From Streptomyces narbonensis (GTDB taxonomy: Bacteria; Actinomycetota; Actinomycetes; Streptomycetales; Streptomycetaceae): 64,000 nucleotides of DNA. This document shows positions 62,009-64,000 of this stretch, piece by piece. The position numbers and the translations under genes are program-made. The DNA is taken from NCBI RefSeq assembly GCF_014649015.1, contig NZ_BMSF01000004.1:398499-462498 (forward strand), in the 5' to 3' direction. Numbering within the stretch: position 1 is the stretch's first letter; each line of letters opens with the position of its first letter. The notes below the pieces were generated by a model, which was not told the origin of the DNA, ran no database searches, and worked only from the letters and a program-made list of their open reading frames with translations.

Positions 62009-63256
62009 ATGATCACGGAGGAGACACCACACCCGGCCGGGACGACGGGCCTCAGCAGGCACCTCCAGCGCCTGCTGAACCGGACGCTCGCCTTCGACGG
62101 CCGCCACCCCTGGGTCTGGGACGCCACACTGACCCTCTGCTGGACCGGGGCAGCCCTCGTGGACGCGGCGGGCGGCTGGCAGAACACCGCCCGGGACGAC
62201 TCCGTACCGGCCTGGCTCGTCCTCACCCTCAGCCTGGCCCTCTCCCTGCCCCTGTACTGGCGCCGCCGCCGCCCCATGACCGCCCTCGCCGTGATGGCCT
62301 GCGCGGCACTGGTCAGCGACGCCTCCGGCGCCTTCCTCCAGGCCAATTACCTCCAGACGCTCCCCGTCTTCCACCTCGCGCTCACCCGCCCGCCGCGCGC
62401 ACTCCTCTGGGCCCTCGCCCTCATCCTGCCGCCGCTCGTGACAGGCGCGGTCCGCTTCTCCCACGAGACCTGGGACCAGCGCGTCGTCCCCACCCTGTGG
62501 GCGTACGCGCTCGTCGCCCTCCTCGGCATCGTGGTCCGCTCCCGCAGGGACCACACCGCCGGCCTCGTCGACCGGGCCCGACGCCTGGAGGTCGAACGCG
62601 ACCAGGAGGTCCGGCTCGCCGCCGCGGCCGAACGCACCAGGATCGCCCGCGAGATGCACGACATCATCGGCCACAACCTCTCGGTCATCACCGGACTCGC
62701 GGACGGCGGCCGGTACGCGGCGGCCAAGAGCCCCGAGCGCGCCGCCCAGGCCCTCGACGCCATCGGCACGACGAGCCGCCAGGCCCTCGACGACCTCCGC
62801 CGCCTCCTCGGAGTCCTGCGCGACGACGAACAGGAGGCCGTCCGCGACCCCCAGCCCACCCTGGCCGACCTGGACACGCTCCTCACCGGCGTACGGAAGG
62901 CGGGCCTCGCGGTCGAACTCGAAGTCCGCGACGAGCCCGCCCCTCAACCCCTGGCGCCGGGCGCCCAGCTGACGGTCTACCGCGTGATCCAGGAAGCTCT
63001 CACCAACACCCTCAAGCACGCGGGCCCCAAGGCCCGCGCGACCGTCCTCCTGGCCTACGCCCCGAAGGAACTCCTGGTGGAGGTGGTCGACACGGGCACA
63101 CCGACGGCCAACCGCCCCCACCGGGGACAAGGCCAGGGCCTCACGGGCATGCGCGAACGCGCCGCCCTCTACGACGGCCGGCTCGACTCCGGCGCCCTGC
63201 CGGCCGGCGGCTGGCACGTCCGTCTCCGACTCCCCCTGGAAGGCTCCCTCTCGTGA
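62009..63256 (+). CDS. NarL-type sensor histidine kinase
   Basis: The 415-residue kinase has four to six TM helices before ~178, a short linker coil, HisKA_3 with H217 (RIAREMHDIIGHNLSVI) and HATPase_c (LTVYRVIQEALTNTLKHAG, LVEVVDTGTPTA, GQGLTGMRERAALY). The membrane part has no large sensor domain, so it may sense through the adjacent ABC transporter or the membrane itself. Confidence 0.92.
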   Translation: MITEETPHPAGTTGLSRHLQRLLNRTLAFDGRHPWVWDATLTLCWTGAALVDAAGGWQNTARDDSVPAWLVLTLSLALSLPLYWRRRRPMTALAVMACAALVSDASGAFLQANYLQTLPVFHLALTRPPRALLWALALILPPLVTGAVRFSHETWDQRVVPTLWAYALVALLGIVVRSRRDHTAGLVDRARRLEVERDQEVRLAAAAERTRIAREMHDIIGHNLSVITGLADGGRYAAAKSPERAAQALDAIGTTSRQALDDLRRLLGVLRDDEQEAVRDPQPTLADLDTLLTGVRKAGLAVELEVRDEPAPQPLAPGAQLTVYRVIQEALTNTLKHAGPKARATVLLAYAPKELLVEVVDTGTPTANRPHRGQGQGLTGMRERAALYDGRLDSGALPAGGWHVRLRLPLEGSLS

Positions 63257-63927
63257 CGACCGTACTCATCGCGGACGACCAGCCGATGCAGCGCCTCGGC
63301 TTCCGCATGCTCCTCGAGAGCCAGGACGACATGACGGTCCTCGGCGAGGCCTCGAACGGCACCGAGGCGATCCGCCAGGTCGACCGCCACCACCCCGACG
63401 TCGTCCTGATGGACATCCGCATGCCCGGCCTCGACGGCATCGAGGCCACCCGCCGCATCGTCGCTACGGGCGCCCGCACCCGGATCCTCATCGTCACCAC
63501 CTTCGACCTCGACGAGTACGCGTACGAGGGCCTGCGCGCCGGCGCGAGCGGCTTCCTGGTGAAGGACGCCCAGCCGGAGGAGCTCCTCGCGGGCATCCGC
63601 GCGGTCGCGAGCGGCGACGCGGTCGTGGCCCCGAGCCTGACCCGCCGTCTCCTGGACGCCTACATCCACCACCTGCCGCAGTCCGCCGCCCCCGCGACGG
63701 CCCCGCCCCAGGAGGACCCGCGCCTCTCCACCCTCACGGAACGGGAGCGCGAGATCCTCACGGTCGTCGGCCAGGGCTGGACGAACACGGAGATCGCCGA
63801 GCGCCTCCATCTCGCGGAGTCCACGGTGAAGACCCACATCGGCCGCATCCTCGCGAAGACGGGCGCCCGCGACCGCGTCCAGGCGGTCATCCTGGCCTAC
63901 GACACCGCACTGGTGACGCCGGCCTGA
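63253..63927 (+). CDS. NarL/LuxR-type response regulator
   Basis: The 224-residue regulator has D54 as phosphoacceptor (VVLMDIRMPGLDG), switch T in LIVTTFDLDEY, and K in FLVKDAQPEE. The LuxR HTH is ERLHLAESTVKTHIGRILAK. GTGA-coupled to the kinase. It probably controls the preceding ABC genes. The operon ends with a strong hairpin. Confidence 0.92.
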   Translation: MTTVLIADDQPMQRLGFRMLLESQDDMTVLGEASNGTEAIRQVDRHHPDVVLMDIRMPGLDGIEATRRIVATGARTRILIVTTFDLDEYAYEGLRAGASGFLVKDAQPEELLAGIRAVASGDAVVAPSLTRRLLDAYIHHLPQSAAPATAPPQEDPRLSTLTEREREILTVVGQGWTNTEIAERLHLAESTVKTHIGRILAKTGARDRVQAVILAYDTALVTPA

Positions 63928-63945
63928 CCGGCCTGTAAACGCAGA

Positions 63946-63975
63946 AAAGCCCCGCACCATAAGGTGCGGGGCTTT
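63946..63975. terminator. Bidirectional terminator after the response regulator
   Basis: AAAGCCCCGCACC (63946-63958) and GGTGCGGGGCTTT (63963-63975) form a 13-bp perfect stem with loop ATAA and A/T tails on both sides. Confidence 0.92.
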
Positions 63976-64000
63976 CCCACAATGATTGTTCGGCGGCGTC

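Overview
The window is a piece of a Streptomyces chromosome. It is very GC-rich with near-total G/C at third codon positions. GTG and TTG starts are common, genes often overlap by 4 nt (ATGA/GTGA), and several genes look leaderless. The order glnR, htrB-cssRS, 5'-nucleotidase, mshD, ppk-CHAD-nudix, pstSCAB, pit and csoR matches what I recall of the conserved S. coelicolor core around SCO4126-SCO4180, read from high to low number. No rRNA, tRNA or CRISPR array was seen.

1-4.4 kb: one end of a Tn7-like transposon on the minus strand. It has tnsA, tnsB with two frameshifting lesions, and tnsC cut by the window edge. Four TnsB-site-like repeats mark its right end. 4.4-9.4 kb: small regulators and enzymes, and a MarR-MFS-WYL efflux group. 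9.4-14.5 kb: an Eis-type acetyltransferase, rsiG (c-di-GMP-controlled anti-WhiG factor), dtd, ygfZ-like, nur (nickel Fur family), nitrobindin and a 32-residue membrane peptide. 14.5-17.1 kb: a coupled operon of three related anchored proteins of unknown function. 17.1-19.4 kb: a sulfur group (DsrE, DUF1416, two-domain rhodanese) with a cysteine-containing leader peptide. 19.8-23.4 kb: a LmeA-like protein, a membrane protein, a solo tnpB insertion sequence with a probable guide RNA, and a MoaD/ThiS-like protein.

24-32.6 kb: glnR with a terminator and uORF in its leader, a LacI regulator, the secretion-stress set htrB-cssR-cssS, a PI-PLC-like enzyme and a secreted 5'-nucleotidase. 32.7-36 kb: mshD and a YtrA-type GntR-ABC operon with a 19-bp-arm palindromic operator. 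36-46.2 kb is the phosphate block: ppk, CHAD, nudix, a PHO box, pstSCAB, and a Pit transporter with its DUF47 partner. CsoR with its own operator follows.

46.8-52.1 kb: a lipoprotein, a 179-bp MITE-like palindrome that supplies the stop codon of a PAP2 phosphatase, an SLT-NlpC/P60 wall hydrolase, and an imine-reductase/TetR pair with two identical operators. 52.4-59.5 kb: a type-IV-secretion-like operon: small two-TM protein, VirB8-like, VirB6/TrbL-like, VirB3/4-N-like, VirB4 ATPase, and a VirD4/TraG-like protein that seems to lack a Walker A motif. No relaxase is visible. 59.5-64 kb: a GNAT acetyltransferase, an ABC exporter, and a NarL-type two-component pair ending in a strong bidirectional terminator.
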